From positions 724,291-788,290 of the forward strand of contig NZ_CAXUSG020000002.1 in NCBI RefSeq assembly GCF_964253915.1: a DNA stretch of 64,000 nt, in the 5' to 3' direction. The notes under the pieces were generated by a model that saw only the letters and a list, made by a program, of their open reading frames with translations, was not told the DNA's origin and made no database searches. Made by a program: the position numbers and the translations under genes. Positions 15,912 to 25,423 of the stretch are shown in pieces. The first letter of the stretch is position 1. The number at the start of each line of letters is the position of its first letter. The DNA is from Metarhizobium sp964253915. GTDB lineage: Bacteria > Pseudomonadota > Alphaproteobacteria > Rhizobiales > Rhizobiaceae.

Positions 15912-18242
15912 TCAGTCCTTCAAGGCGAAGGCCATGACATAATCGCCCTTGTCGGGCGAATAGGGCGCGCCGCCGACGGAGATCAGCACATATTGCTTGC
16001 CCGTCACGGGCGACACATAGGTCATCGGGGTGGCGCTCGATCCGACCGGAAGCGGATATTTCCACAGTTCCGTACCGTCGGCCGCATCATAGGCGCGCAG
16101 GTAATAATCCTGCGTACCGGCGAAGAACACCAGGCCGCCGGCAGTGGCGCTCGTGCCGGCATAGGTCGGCAACCCCATCGGCATCGGCATGCCCGACTTG
16201 ATACCGAACGGCCCCAGTTGCTCGGCGGTGCCCGCCGGCACCTGCCAGGCTATCGTCCGCGTGTTCATATCGACCGCCGTGACCGTTCCGAACGGCGGCG
16301 TGACGCAGGGCACGCCCAGCGGCGAAACCCACAGCTCCGTTGCCATGCCATACGGTGTGCCGTTCTGCGGCGACGGGCCGTGGCCGCTGCCGTCGGCATG
16401 GGCCTTCTTGGCGAAATTGGGATAATCCTCGCGCGGCACCAGCGCGAAAAGGCTGGGGGCGCGGATATCGTTCATGAAGACGCGATTGTTGTGCACGTCG
16501 ACGGAAACACTGCCCCAGTTCAATCCCCCGACATTGCCGGGCTGCTCGATGGTGTATTTCAGGCTGATCGGCGTGAAGTCGCCGTCATAGTGCAGTTGCC
16601 GGAAGGCGATGCGGCAGGCGAGCTGATCGAACATCGTCACGCCCCACATGCTCTTCTCTGTCAGGCGCGCGCCCCCGATCGTCGGCATGCCGACCGAATA
16701 GGGCTGCGTTTTCGACAGGCGCGGCAGTTCTTCCGGGGCGGCCCCCTTGGTCGTCACCAGCTTCTCGGCAACTTCCGCCAGCGGCCTGCCCGTTGCACGA
16801 TCCAGCAGGAACAATTGCCCGCGCTTGGTGGTCTGCAGCACTGCCTTGGCCGTTCCACCCTTCATATCCGGGACGTCGATCAGCGCGGGTTGCGATGGCA
16901 AGTCGTAGTCCCAGATGTCGTGATGCACGGTCTGGAACTTCCAGCGCTCCCGACCGGTCTCGATATCGAGCGCAACGAGCGTCGCGTTGTATGCATCGGA
17001 GAAGGCCGGACGTTCCGCGCCGTAATAGTCCGGCGTCGTGTTGCCGAGCGGGGCGTAAACGAGGCCCAGTTCGTCGTCGAAGGCCGCCGTCGTCCACAAG
17101 TTCGGTGTGCCGCGGGTATAGGTCGAGCCTTCCGGCGGCAGGCCTGTTATCGCCGGGTTGGCGAGATCCCAAGCCCAATCGAGCTGTCCCGTGACGGCAT
17201 TGAAGGCGCGGATCACGCCCGAGGGTTCGCCGACCTCCTGGTTATCGACGACCCAGCCGCCCACCACGATCTTGTCTCGGGCAACAAGCGGCGCCGATGT
17301 CTGGAAATAAAACCCTTTTTTGACTTCACCCATGCCCTGCGACAACTGCACCGTGCCGCCCTCGCCAAAACCGGGGCAATAGGCACCCGTTTTTGCATCG
17401 ATCGCGATGAGGCGGGCATCGATCGTGGTCAGGATCAGGCGCTGGTTGCAGGCCTGGTCGGCAACCTGCTCGGCTTTCGGAAGCTCGAAATAGCCGATCC
17501 CCCGGCAACGCTGCCAGAACGGGGCCGAAGCCTTCGGGTCGAATTTCCAGCGCTCCGCGCCGGTATCCGCATCCACCGCCGCTACGACATTCGCGGTCGT
17601 GCAGGTATAAACCGTATCGCCGATCTGCAGGGGCGTATTCTGGTCAAAGCCGGTGGTGTCGCGGCCGGTGCGGTAGGTCCAGGCGAGATCCAGCTTGGTC
17701 ACGCTGTCGCGGTTGATCTGGTCGAAGGGAGAATAACGCAATCCCTTGGTCGTGCGTCCATACGACGTCCAGTCGGCGGGCGTATTGACGCCTTTCGCAG
17801 CTTCATAGGCCGGAATGTCACCGGACGGGCGAATGATCCCATGGGGCTGAAAAGCGAGTGCGAAGCCGATTGCAAACAAGGCGGCGGCGAGCACGGCGCC
17901 GCTGTAGAAAAGCGGGCGTCGTGCTTCCCGCGCGACGGACGGCGCAAACAAGAAGGCAAAACCGGCCAGCGCAAGCGGAGACATCAGGCGCGCGAACAAC
18001 CCCCAGAAGTCGAGGCCGGTTTCCCAGGTCGCCCAAGGTACGGATATCACCGCGACGAGCGCCGTCAACCACGCGCCCGATGCATTTCCGCGCCAAAGAA
18101 GCAGAGCGCCGGCCAGCCAAGCGACGCCGACAAGCAAGTAATATGGCGAACCACCCAATGAAACCAGCCAGCCACCGGCGCCGGCAACGGCAAGACCGAT
18201 CAAGGCAAGTACGATCAGGTACAGGCGTGAAAGTATTCGCAT
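15912..18242 (-). CDS. gcd: Membrane-bound PQQ-dependent dehydrogenase, glucose/quinate/shikimate family
   Basis: A 776-residue quinoprotein. About five hydrophobic spans occupy residues 5-145 and anchor it in the inner membrane. A periplasmic eight-bladed propeller follows, with repeated tryptophan-docking segments such as DADTGAERWKFD, ATGRPLAEV and DAADGTELWKYPLP. It oxidises an aldose (glucose to gluconolactone) or quinate in the periplasm and passes electrons to ubiquinone. GGAAGGAG precedes the ATG at 18240-18242. No PQQ biosynthesis genes are in the window, so cofactor must come from elsewhere in the genome or from outside. Glucose versus quinate specificity is not decided here. Confidence 0.88.
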   Translation of the reverse strand: MRILSRLYLIVLALIGLAVAGAGGWLVSLGGSPYYLLVGVAWLAGALLLWRGNASGAWLTALVAVISVPWATWETGLDFWGLFARLMSPLALAGFAFLFAPSVAREARRPLFYSGAVLAAALFAIGFALAFQPHGIIRPSGDIPAYEAAKGVNTPADWTSYGRTTKGLRYSPFDQINRDSVTKLDLAWTYRTGRDTTGFDQNTPLQIGDTVYTCTTANVVAAVDADTGAERWKFDPKASAPFWQRCRGIGYFELPKAEQVADQACNQRLILTTIDARLIAIDAKTGAYCPGFGEGGTVQLSQGMGEVKKGFYFQTSAPLVARDKIVVGGWVVDNQEVGEPSGVIRAFNAVTGQLDWAWDLANPAITGLPPEGSTYTRGTPNLWTTAAFDDELGLVYAPLGNTTPDYYGAERPAFSDAYNATLVALDIETGRERWKFQTVHHDIWDYDLPSQPALIDVPDMKGGTAKAVLQTTKRGQLFLLDRATGRPLAEVAEKLVTTKGAAPEELPRLSKTQPYSVGMPTIGGARLTEKSMWGVTMFDQLACRIAFRQLHYDGDFTPISLKYTIEQPGNVGGLNWGSVSVDVHNNRVFMNDIRAPSLFALVPREDYPNFAKKAHADGSGHGPSPQNGTPYGMATELWVSPLGVPCVTPPFGTVTAVDMNTRTIAWQVPAGTAEQLGPFGIKSGMPMPMGLPTYAGTSATAGGLVFFAGTQDYYLRAYDAADGTELWKYPLPVGSSATPMTYVSPVTGKQYVLISVGGAPYSPDKGDYVMAFALKD

Positions 18243-18292
18243 TTTCTACTCCTTCCTCTCGACACTGGATGCTGACACGCGAGGATTACCAA

Positions 18293-18795
18293 CCCGATCG
18301 CCCGCAGCAAACTCATCATGGCCGCATCTCCACGCTGGCCGTCGACCAGCGTGGAGCTCTGCCTACCCCTCCCAAAGTGAAGTCGGATCGCTGGTATGTC
18401 CTGATGGCGGGTGCATTCCAGGTGTGAACATTGAGTTCCAGCCGCTCTATCGCCGTGAGGCAGAGGGCCTCATCGACCGCCATGTCAGTCATCGGTCCGG
18501 CAAGCCCCCGCCCCCGCATCTGCGGTGCGATAGCGACGTGGCTCAACAGCGCATTTCCGTTTCGCCAATCAAACACCAGCTGGAGGTGACCGACCAGTTC
18601 CCTCCCGGTCTCCGCCATCCTGCAAAGCCGCGCCGGTGGATCCGATCGGTCGCCCTCAAGCATCCCGTCTGATTGCGCCCGTGACAGAGGAGAATCCAAC
18701 ATCGGTCCGCCCCACTGAACGAGGTCGGCATGCGTCTGAAACCAATCGAGAAGGAAAGGGAAGTGGGCGACAATAAAGGGAACCAAAGATAACAT
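18293..18795 (-). pseudogene. GNAT acetyltransferase with C-terminal frameshift
   Basis: A RimJ/RimL-like N-acetyltransferase. The frame from ATG 18793-18795 has the substrate-side segment LVQWGGP and the acetyl-CoA motif VAIAPQMRGRGLAGPM, then AIRTYQR. Near 18360 the expected family ending is lost, but it reappears in another frame (STLVDGQRGDAAMMSLLR), which points to one missing base. The open frame ends at 18316 with a non-family tail. It lies just upstream of the PQQ dehydrogenase on the same strand and next to other decayed genes. Real decay and a sequencing error are both possible. Confidence 0.65.
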
Positions 18796-18865
18796 CGTAT
18801 CCGGTACACAATCGAAGCAATCTGTCAGGCATAACACAATCCCGGCCTCCCGTGGTCTCGCCCGC

Positions 18866-19074
18866 GGAAATTTTTCGGAGGTCATCGTGGTGCCGGTGCT
18901 CGATCAGATAAAAGCGCTCATCCGACCCGATGGCGACGGGGACCATATGGTGGCCGAGGAATTCCGAACCATGTCTTTGGGCGCGCTTGCGCCATTCGCG
19001 GCGCGTCTCCCCGACTTCGAGCATTCCGACCGTGATCTGGGTCCGCGCACATCGGCGATCGCGACCGGCTGCAG
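18866..19074 (-). pseudogene. ParB-like nuclease (ParBc_2 type) remnant
   Basis: Two minus-strand frames that meet at about 19045 give consecutive parts of one family. LQPVAIADVR (19045-19074) is followed in another frame by RTQITVGMLEVGETRREW and FLGHHMVPVAIGSDERFYLI. These are the conserved opening blocks of the putative ParB-like nuclease family (I recall Pfam PF08857). The frames are shifted and the C-terminal half is missing, so this is a dead fragment. Assignment is from recall of the family pattern, without a search. Confidence 0.6.
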
Positions 19075-19424
19075 GCGAGGATATCGCGGCGTGTGGCCCG
19101 GATACGGCAACAACGGCATCGTCAACGCCATAGCTCAGATAGGCAAGAAGCGATGGCGCCGCCAACCCAAGGAGATCCCGTACATGGTCGTGGACGCGGG
19201 CCTATTGCGGGAAATGCCACGCGCACGGTTCGGCGCATCGAGCTCGAGCGGTGCGTCGAAATGGATAGCTTTCCTCAAGGCTTACAACGACGGCTCGTAT
19301 AGACCCGTCATCGCTGATCCGTTTTGCCATCTCGGTCAGAATTGCATCGGAATGACGCCCGATATCGACAAAGTCATGTCCTTGGCTTAGGCGGCCAAGG
19401 GCTCGACATGGGGTGCCGCCAATG
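19075..19424. other. Unassigned sequence inside the decayed segment
   Basis: Both strands carry short open stretches here: a plus-strand frame ending at 19390 and a minus-strand frame ending at 19202. None shows a motif I recognise, a good ribosome site or a consistent start. The position between two gene remnants suggests debris from the same rearrangements. Confidence 0.4.
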
Positions 19425-19741
19425 GGTGCCGAGATCATGCGTCATGCAGAAGAGCTCGTAAACATCGCTCTCACGGTCGCCGATATGCACGCATCGGCCC
19501 GGATCCCGAGCAAGGCGACAGATTGCCGGATGTTTTCCAGCCAGCGGAAACGCTCCTTCTGCTCGATGGGAACCCGCGTCGGGTTGACCTGCTTTTTCAA
19601 TGCAGCCCCGCGCCCTTGAACTTCGACCGCGTCCAGAACTTGATGGCTGAAAGCCCCAACGGCAGGCCGGCGAGTGTGATCGCCAGGTTGGAATGCATCA
19701 GGAGACCGTGTGCATCCTGAAACACCCATTCCCTCAATTCA
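19425..19741 (-). mobile_element. IS4-family (Tn5-type) transposase remnant
   Basis: Three minus-strand frames give successive parts of a Tn5-like transposase: DAHGLLMHSNLAITLAGLPL and AIKFWTRSKFKG (about 19620-19741), then NPTRVPIEQKERFRWLENI (about 19490-19600), then HIGDRESDVYELFC (about 19440-19500), which contains one of the catalytic aspartates. At least two frameshifts and loss of both ends make it inactive. It marks an old insertion just downstream of the ectoine catabolic operon. Confidence 0.75.
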
Positions 19742-19774
19742 TATGGACCGAAAACCCGGGGAGATGCCCAAGGC

Positions 19775-20770
19775 TTACATCATCACAACTGCTGCAAGCA
19801 CGCTGACGCAGTCGCCGGGTTTGACGAGGCCGGGGAAATGACGGGCGGCAAGGATCCCGTCCATCTTCGCCCGGACCTCCAGTGGCGCAGCCCCGGGGCG
19901 GCCGACGGGATAGATGCGGGCGACGGTTTCGCCGTTTTTCACCGTTTCGCCGAGATCGAAGAGCGGCTCGATCAGGCCCCCGTCCTCAGCGAAGGAGAAA
20001 CAATTGCCGTCCGGCATGTCGAGCCAGGTGGTCTCCGCGGCATCGACAGCCCCCTTCAGGATGCCGGCCGCCTTCAGCACGTTCGCGACGCCTGTCTTGG
20101 CGATGCCGGCGCTTTTCGCGGTCGCGGTGCCGCCGCCGCCGAGCTCGGTGGTGATGAACACCTTGCCCATCTCCTCGGCCGCCGTGTCGTACATGCCGAC
20201 CGCATCGATCTCCAGCATCTTCATCGACCAGGGCGCACCGAAGGCGTTGACGAGGTCGAAGGCCTTTGCCTCCTGCGCCTTGTCGGGCAGGATGTGGGCG
20301 GCGCAGAAGGGCAGGAAATCCAGCGTCTTCCCGCCCGAATGGAAATCGAGCACGATATCGGCGAGCGGCAAAAGCGTGCGCTGGAAATAATCGGCGATCT
20401 TTCCGGTGACGGTGCCGTCGGGCGCGCCGGGAAAACTGCGGTTCATGTTGCCCTTGTCGACCGGCGAGGTGCGCGTGCCGGCAAGGAAGGCCGGATAGTT
20501 CATCGCCGGCACGATGATGACACGGCCCGCCACATCCTCCGCCTTCAGCCTGCGGGCGAGATCGAAGAGCGCGATCGGCCCTTCATATTCGTCGCCATGG
20601 TTGCCGCCGGTGAGAAGGGCCGTCGGCCCATCGCCGTTTTTCACTGAGGTCACCGGGATCATGATCGAGCCCCAGGCGGAATCGTCCCGGCTGTAGGGCA
20701 GGCGCAGGAAGCCGTGCTGCACGCCTTCGTACGAGAAATCGATCGTGGGGCTGATGGGAGAAGCACGCAT
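19775..20770 (-). CDS. eutE: N-alpha-acetyl-L-2,4-diaminobutyrate deacetylase (ectoine utilization)
   Basis: A 331-residue zinc hydrolase of the succinylglutamate desuccinylase/aspartoacylase family, known as EutE or DoeB. Zinc ligands His58 and Glu61 are in GGNHGDEYEG, and DIVLDFHSGG supplies the next histidine. It removes acetate from N-alpha-acetyl-2,4-diaminobutyrate, the product of EutD, giving 2,4-diaminobutyrate. It starts three bases after eutD and is the last gene of the ehu-eut operon. Family and context agree with the S. meliloti locus. Confidence 0.92.
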   Translation of the reverse strand: MRASPISPTIDFSYEGVQHGFLRLPYSRDDSAWGSIMIPVTSVKNGDGPTALLTGGNHGDEYEGPIALFDLARRLKAEDVAGRVIIVPAMNYPAFLAGTRTSPVDKGNMNRSFPGAPDGTVTGKIADYFQRTLLPLADIVLDFHSGGKTLDFLPFCAAHILPDKAQEAKAFDLVNAFGAPWSMKMLEIDAVGMYDTAAEEMGKVFITTELGGGGTATAKSAGIAKTGVANVLKAAGILKGAVDAAETTWLDMPDGNCFSFAEDGGLIEPLFDLGETVKNGETVARIYPVGRPGAAPLEVRAKMDGILAARHFPGLVKPGDCVSVLAAVVMM

Positions 20771-20773
20771 GGC

Positions 20774-21955
20774 TCAGTCCTTCACGAGAAGCTTGCGCGG
20801 CACATCGGCCAGGCACTCGACACCGGTCTCGGTGATGAGAATGCTTTCCGTCGTTTCGAAGCCCATGTCTTCCAGCCAGAGGCCGGTCATGAAATGGAAG
20901 GTCATGCCGGGCTTCAGCTCACTCTTGTCGCCGGGGCGCAGGCTCATCGTGCGCTCGCCCCAATCCGGCGGATAAGAGACCCCGATGCCGTAGCCCGTGC
21001 GGTTGTCCTTGACGATGCCGTATTTCTTGAGCACGCCGAAGAAGGCGTTGGCGATGTCCTCGCAGGTATTGCCGGGCTTGGCGACGGCAAGGCCCGCCTC
21101 CATGCCCTCCAGCGTCGCCTTCTCGGCATCGATGAAGGCCTGCGTCGGCTTGCCGAGGAAGACGGTGCGCGACAGCGGCACATGGTAACGATGGTAGCAG
21201 CCGGCGATCTCGAAGAAGGTGCCTTCACCGGATTTCATCGGCCGGTCGTCCCAGGTGAGATGCGGGGCGGACGCCTCGACACCCGACGGGAGAAGCGGCA
21301 CGATCGCCGGGTAATCTCCGCCGATGCCATCGACGCCGCGGGTGCCGGCATCGTAGATTTCCGCGACGAGATCGCATTTGCGCATGCCGACCTCGATCTT
21401 GTCGAAGATGCGCGCGTGCATCTTCTCGACGATGCGGGCGGCATTGCGCATGTACCTGATTTCCGTCTCGCTTTTCACGGCGCGCTGCCAGTTGACGAGT
21501 GCGGTGGCATCGACGAAACGGGCATTCGGCAGGTGTTTCTGCAGCGCAGCGAAGGCGGCGGCGGAGAACCAATAATTGTCCATCTCGACGCCGATCGTCA
21601 GCTTGTCGAGGCCACGGTCCGCAAGCTTGGCCGAAAGGTAATCCATCGGGTGGCGCTCGGTGGACTGCACATAGTGGTCCGGATAACCGATGATGTTTTC
21701 ATGGCTGAGGTAAGCGGTGAATTTCGCGCCGTTGGCGTCCTGGCCGCGGCCGTACCAGATCGGCTCGCCGGTCGGCGGCACGACGACGCACTGGTGCACA
21801 TAGAAGGACCAGCCGTCATACCCCGTCAGCCAGTTCATGTTCGACGGATCGCTGCAGATCAATACGTCGATGCCCTTGGCTTCCATGGCCTTCCGGGTCT
21901 TTTGAAGACGCGCTTCATACTCCGGAAGTGAGAACTTCAGGTTCGCTTGTTTCAT
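20774..21955 (-). CDS. eutD: Ectoine hydrolase (M24 peptidase family)
   Basis: A 393-residue creatinase/prolidase-fold enzyme, EutD or DoeA, that opens the ectoine ring to N-acetyl-2,4-diaminobutyrate. Conserved segments include ICSDPSNMNWLTGYDGWSFY near the N-terminus, GVEMDNYWFS, the GCYHRYHVPLSRT pita-bread core, and ETTESILITETGVECL at the end. ATG 21953-21955 begins the conserved KQANLKFSLPEY region; the frame runs upstream to 22042 without similarity. It is followed at once by eutE, the next pathway enzyme. Confidence 0.93.
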   Translation of the reverse strand: MKQANLKFSLPEYEARLQKTRKAMEAKGIDVLICSDPSNMNWLTGYDGWSFYVHQCVVVPPTGEPIWYGRGQDANGAKFTAYLSHENIIGYPDHYVQSTERHPMDYLSAKLADRGLDKLTIGVEMDNYWFSAAAFAALQKHLPNARFVDATALVNWQRAVKSETEIRYMRNAARIVEKMHARIFDKIEVGMRKCDLVAEIYDAGTRGVDGIGGDYPAIVPLLPSGVEASAPHLTWDDRPMKSGEGTFFEIAGCYHRYHVPLSRTVFLGKPTQAFIDAEKATLEGMEAGLAVAKPGNTCEDIANAFFGVLKKYGIVKDNRTGYGIGVSYPPDWGERTMSLRPGDKSELKPGMTFHFMTGLWLEDMGFETTESILITETGVECLADVPRKLLVKD

Positions 21956-21989
21956 CGGTTTTTCCTCTATACCCGGCAAAAAGCCGGTC

Positions 21990-22982
21990 TCAACTCTCGA
22001 AACTCGTGCCGGCGCCCATTGCTGCCGCACGGGCGGCAGCAAGCGTGGCGATGGCCGTGTCCTGGATGCCCGTGCCGGTCAGGTCCGCCACGGTGATCTG
22101 CTCGGGGCCGGAGCGGCCCGGTTTGCGCCCGGCGACGATCTCGCCGAGTTCGGGGAAGATCGTGTCCGCCGTCACGAGGCCCGCCTCGATGGCATGGTGC
22201 AATTCTCCAAGCCGCCGCGTCTGCCGGAGGCTGTCGGCGACATAGAGGCTGGCGCCCGTGATGGCGGCAGGCTCGATCTCGTTCTTGTGCTCGGCATCCG
22301 AGCCCATGGCGGTGACATGCTGGCCGGGCCGCAGCCATTCGGCCCTCAGCACAGGCGTTTCCGAAGGTGTGGTGGTGACGACGATATCGGCGCCATCGAC
22401 GGCCGCACGACCGCCCGTTGTGGCATGCACAGGAAAACCGAGCCTTTTCGTCAGCTCGCCCGCCGCCGCTTCCGCCTTTGCCGCATCCCGCGCCCAGATG
22501 CGGGCTTCCCGGATGGGACGGACGAGGCTCAAGGCTTCAAGCTGTAATTTCGCCTGCATCCCGGCGCCGAAGATCGCCACGACGGAGGCGTCTTTGCGCG
22601 AGAGATGCCTTGCCGCGACGGCGCCGGCGGCTGCCGTGCGCACGTCCGTCAGGTAACCGTTGTCGAGCAGCACCGCCTGGACCAGGCCGGTCGTCGTCGA
22701 GAACAGCACCATCAGGCCGTTGGTGCTCGGCAGGCCGATCTTCGGATTGTCGAAAAAGCCGGGGCTGATTTTTATGGCGAAACCATCGAGACCGGGCACA
22801 TAGGCGGTCTTCACATCGACTTCGCCACGATGCTCGGGAATGTCGAGCCGGAGGATCGGCGGCATGGCAACGGCCTTGGTGGCGAGCGCGTGGAAGGCGT
22901 CTTCGACGCAGGCGATCGCTTCGAGGTCGAGCGGGACGATGCGCCGCAACTCCGCTTCGGTGAGGATCTTCATTGTCGTCAC
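21990..22982 (-). CDS. eutC: Ectoine utilization protein EutC (ornithine cyclodeaminase/mu-crystallin family)
   Basis: A 330-residue NAD-binding protein of the ornithine cyclodeaminase family. The Rossmann motif is VAIFGAGMQAKLQLEAL and the substrate region includes DIPEHRGEVDVKTAYVPG. With EutB it is proposed to take part in converting 5-hydroxyectoine toward ectoine, but its biochemical step is not firmly established. The GTG at 22980-22982 overlaps the eutB stop (GTGA), implying coupled translation; ATG at 22971-22973 is an alternative start. Confidence 0.88.
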   Translation of the reverse strand: MTTMKILTEAELRRIVPLDLEAIACVEDAFHALATKAVAMPPILRLDIPEHRGEVDVKTAYVPGLDGFAIKISPGFFDNPKIGLPSTNGLMVLFSTTTGLVQAVLLDNGYLTDVRTAAAGAVAARHLSRKDASVVAIFGAGMQAKLQLEALSLVRPIREARIWARDAAKAEAAAGELTKRLGFPVHATTGGRAAVDGADIVVTTTPSETPVLRAEWLRPGQHVTAMGSDAEHKNEIEPAAITGASLYVADSLRQTRRLGELHHAIEAGLVTADTIFPELGEIVAGRKPGRSGPEQITVADLTGTGIQDTAIATLAAARAAAMGAGTSFES

Positions 22983-23980
22983 GCCGCGTCCTCCCCGAAC
23001 AGTTCGCCTTCACCGTTGATCACCCGCCGATGCAGGCTCATGTCCACGTTGCGGCCGGAAAGGATCACGGCCACCGGGCCGTCCAGCCGGCCGAGCCGGC
23101 CCGAAAGCAAGGCCGCGATGCCGACGGCGCCCGCTCCCTCGATCACTTCGCGTTCATGCGTATAGGCATGCCGCATGCCCGCCGCGATCTCGGCCTCCGG
23201 CAGCAGAATCACGTCGTCGAGCAGGGCGCGGCACATCTGAAAGGTTATGGCATTGTCGAGCCCGATGCCGCCGCCGAGCGAATCGGCAAGGCTCGCCACC
23301 TCCTCGACCTGTACCGGCCGTCCGGCATCGAGGCTCGCCTTCATCGCGGCGCCATGGTCCATGGTGAGGCCGATGACGCGCGCCCGCGGCAAACGCCCCT
23401 TCACCGCCGCGGCGACGCCGGCCGCCAGCCCGCCGCCGGAGAGCGGCACGAGAACGGTCGCGACATCGGGCATGGCGGCAACGATCTCCAGCCCCAGCGT
23501 GCCCTGCCCGGCAACGACGGCGGCATTGTCGAACGGCGGCACCATCACGAGGCCGTTTTCGGCGACCAGCCGGTCCACCTCGACCTGCGCCTCGTCCTGC
23601 GACCGGCCGACGATGCGGACATCGGCGCCGAGCCGGCGGATTTCCGACACCTTGTTGTCGGGCACGAGCCGCGACATGCAGATCGTCGCAACCGAACCTT
23701 CCGCCTTGGCGGCAAAAGCCAGCGCCCGTCCGTGATTGCCCGTCGAGGCGGCGACGACGCCCCTCGCCCGCTCTTCCCGTGACAGCGACAGCACGGCGTT
23801 GGTCGCGCCGCGCAACTTGAAGCTTCCGGTCGTCTGCTGGTGCTCCAGCTTGAGGCCGACGGGCACGCCGCAGCGCTCGGAAAGTGCGGCGGAGATCACC
23901 AGGGGCGTATGCAGCACACGGCTCCCGATACGGGCCGCCGCCTGTTCGATAGCCGCCAGGGTTACGGGAAGCGCGGTCAT
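22979..23980 (-). CDS. eutB: Hydroxyectoine utilization dehydratase EutB (threonine dehydratase family)
   Basis: A 333-residue fold-type II PLP enzyme. The PLP lysine sits in TTGSFKLRGATNAV and the phosphate loop is SGGGLAAG. It resembles threonine/serine dehydratases and in ectoine users is assigned to removal of the hydroxyl function of 5-hydroxyectoine. The ATG at 23978-23980 overlaps the eutA stop as ATGA. Its presence with EutC suggests that both ectoine and 5-hydroxyectoine can be used. Confidence 0.9.
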   Translation of the reverse strand: MTALPVTLAAIEQAAARIGSRVLHTPLVISAALSERCGVPVGLKLEHQQTTGSFKLRGATNAVLSLSREERARGVVAASTGNHGRALAFAAKAEGSVATICMSRLVPDNKVSEIRRLGADVRIVGRSQDEAQVEVDRLVAENGLVMVPPFDNAAVVAGQGTLGLEIVAAMPDVATVLVPLSGGGLAAGVAAAVKGRLPRARVIGLTMDHGAAMKASLDAGRPVQVEEVASLADSLGGGIGLDNAITFQMCRALLDDVILLPEAEIAAGMRHAYTHEREVIEGAGAVGIAALLSGRLGRLDGPVAVILSGRNVDMSLHRRVINGEGELFGEDAA

Positions 23981-24759
23981 TGCGCCTCCCCCGGATAGGC
24001 GAGCGTCATCAGGCGGCCAAGTTCCGGCCGTGCCGCCTCGTCGCCGCAAAAGCGCAGGCAGGCCCAGGCAGTGGCGAGGTTGCTGGTGACGACCGGCTTG
24101 CCGATGGCCGCTTCGATCCGGGCCGCGACGCCCGCCGCCCGCACGGCGGTGCACGAAACGAACAGGGCGTCGCTGTCGGGCGCCGTCGCCTCCTGCGCAA
24201 AGGCGACGATGTCTTCCGGCGAAATGCGCGCCATCTCGCGGTCGTCGGTGAGGCCGAGGCAGGTGAAGCGGGCGATCTCGAAACCGAGCGACAGGAAATA
24301 GTCGGCCATCGGCCGGCTGGTTTCGATCGTGTAGGGCGTCAGCACGGAGATGCGCGTCGCGCCGAAAGCCTTGAGGCCGGATACGGCCGCAGCCGTCGGC
24401 GTCACGACGGCGGCGGCCGGCTTGGCGGCCTTCACCGCGGCCGCCACCTGCGCATCGCCGATCACCACCGAGGCGGAGGTGCAGGAATACATGACGACAT
24501 CGAGCGGCTCGTCCGGCAGGATGAGGGCGGCGCCCGCCGTCAGCGACGGCTGCATGGCCCGCAGGTTTTCCGGCGTCACCGGATTGGCATAAGGGATGCG
24601 GGTGGCGTAGACGCCGATCCGCTCGTTTGCCACCATGCGCTGGAAATCCACTTCCGTCGTGTGGTCCGTCGCCAGGATGATCAGGCCGATGCGTTTCGCC
24701 AGCGGCCGGTCGTCCAGTTTTGGCGAACGCGAGGCGAGCGTAAGATCGGGCGTCTGCAT
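23977..24759 (-). CDS. eutA: Ectoine utilization protein EutA (Asp/Glu racemase/arylmalonate decarboxylase family)
   Basis: A 260-residue protein of the Asp/Glu racemase superfamily. The two active-site cysteines expected for the fold are visible in VVMYSCTSASVVIGD and LFVSCTAVRAAG. In eut operons it accompanies EutBC and probably isomerises a hydroxyectoine-derived intermediate; this step is inferred in the literature more than proven. Its ATG shares a base with the ehuD stop (TGATG) and its stop overlaps eutB, so transport and catabolic genes form one tightly packed operon. Confidence 0.9.
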   Translation of the reverse strand: MQTPDLTLASRSPKLDDRPLAKRIGLIILATDHTTEVDFQRMVANERIGVYATRIPYANPVTPENLRAMQPSLTAGAALILPDEPLDVVMYSCTSASVVIGDAQVAAAVKAAKPAAAVVTPTAAAVSGLKAFGATRISVLTPYTIETSRPMADYFLSLGFEIARFTCLGLTDDREMARISPEDIVAFAQEATAPDSDALFVSCTAVRAAGVAARIEAAIGKPVVTSNLATAWACLRFCGDEAARPELGRLMTLAYPGEAQ

Positions 24760-25421
24760 CAGCGTTCCTCCACGCGGGCATACCGTTCCTCCAGCCAGCG
24801 CAGGAAGACGACGGAGATCAGGCTCATGATCAGGAAGAAGATCCCGACCAGCGTCATCGGCTCGATGTAGCGATAGCTGCTGTTGGCGACGCTTTTCGCC
24901 TGGTTCATCAGTTCGAGCACGGTGATGGCGGAGAGCAGCGGCGTCTCCTTGAACATGGCGATCAGATAATTGGCGAGCGCCGGGATCATCGGCGGGATGG
25001 CCTGCGGCAGGATGACGTGGATCCAGGTCTGCCGGCCGGTTAGGTTCGTCGCCTTCGCCGCCTCCCACTGGCCGCGCGGCACGTTCTCGATGCCGGCGCG
25101 ATAGACCTCCGCCGCATAGGTACCGTAGTGCAGGCCGAGCCCGATGACGCCGGCCAGCAGCGCTGGCAGGCGGATCCCGACATCCGGCAGCACGTAGAAG
25201 ATGAAGTAGAGCTGCACCAGCAGCGGCGTGCCGCGGATGAACTCGACGATAAAGCCGGTGACCTTGGCGACCGGCTTCGGCGCGGTCATGCGCAGGATCG
25301 CGAAAACAAGGCCGACGGCAGCGGCGACGGCGGCCCCGAGCACGGTCGCAAGGATGGTGATCTTCAAACCCTCGAGCAGGGTCGGCATGATCTCCCAGAC
25401 GAAATTCCAGTCCCATTCCAT
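24759..25421 (-). CDS. ehuD: Ectoine/hydroxyectoine ABC transporter permease EhuD
   Basis: A 220-residue polar amino acid-type permease (HisMQ family) with about five membrane spans. The cytoplasmic EAA-like loop reads QWEAAKATNLTGRQTWIHVI followed by LPQAIPP. It starts two bases after the ehuC stop and overlaps eutA by one base. With EhuC it forms the membrane channel for ectoine and 5-hydroxyectoine. Confidence 0.92.
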   Translation of the reverse strand: MEWDWNFVWEIMPTLLEGLKITILATVLGAAVAAAVGLVFAILRMTAPKPVAKVTGFIVEFIRGTPLLVQLYFIFYVLPDVGIRLPALLAGVIGLGLHYGTYAAEVYRAGIENVPRGQWEAAKATNLTGRQTWIHVILPQAIPPMIPALANYLIAMFKETPLLSAITVLELMNQAKSVANSSYRYIEPMTLVGIFFLIMSLISVVFLRWLEERYARVEER

Positions 25422-25423
25422 CG

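Noticed and set aside
15681..18161. Very long plus-strand open frame opposite the PQQ dehydrogenase
   Set aside because: It is arginine-rich antisense translation of a high-GC gene; the minus strand has membrane spans and clear quinoprotein motifs.
18887..19390. Plus-strand 167-codon frame in the decayed segment
   Set aside because: No recognised family, and its left half is antisense to the ParB-like fragment whose frames give family motifs.
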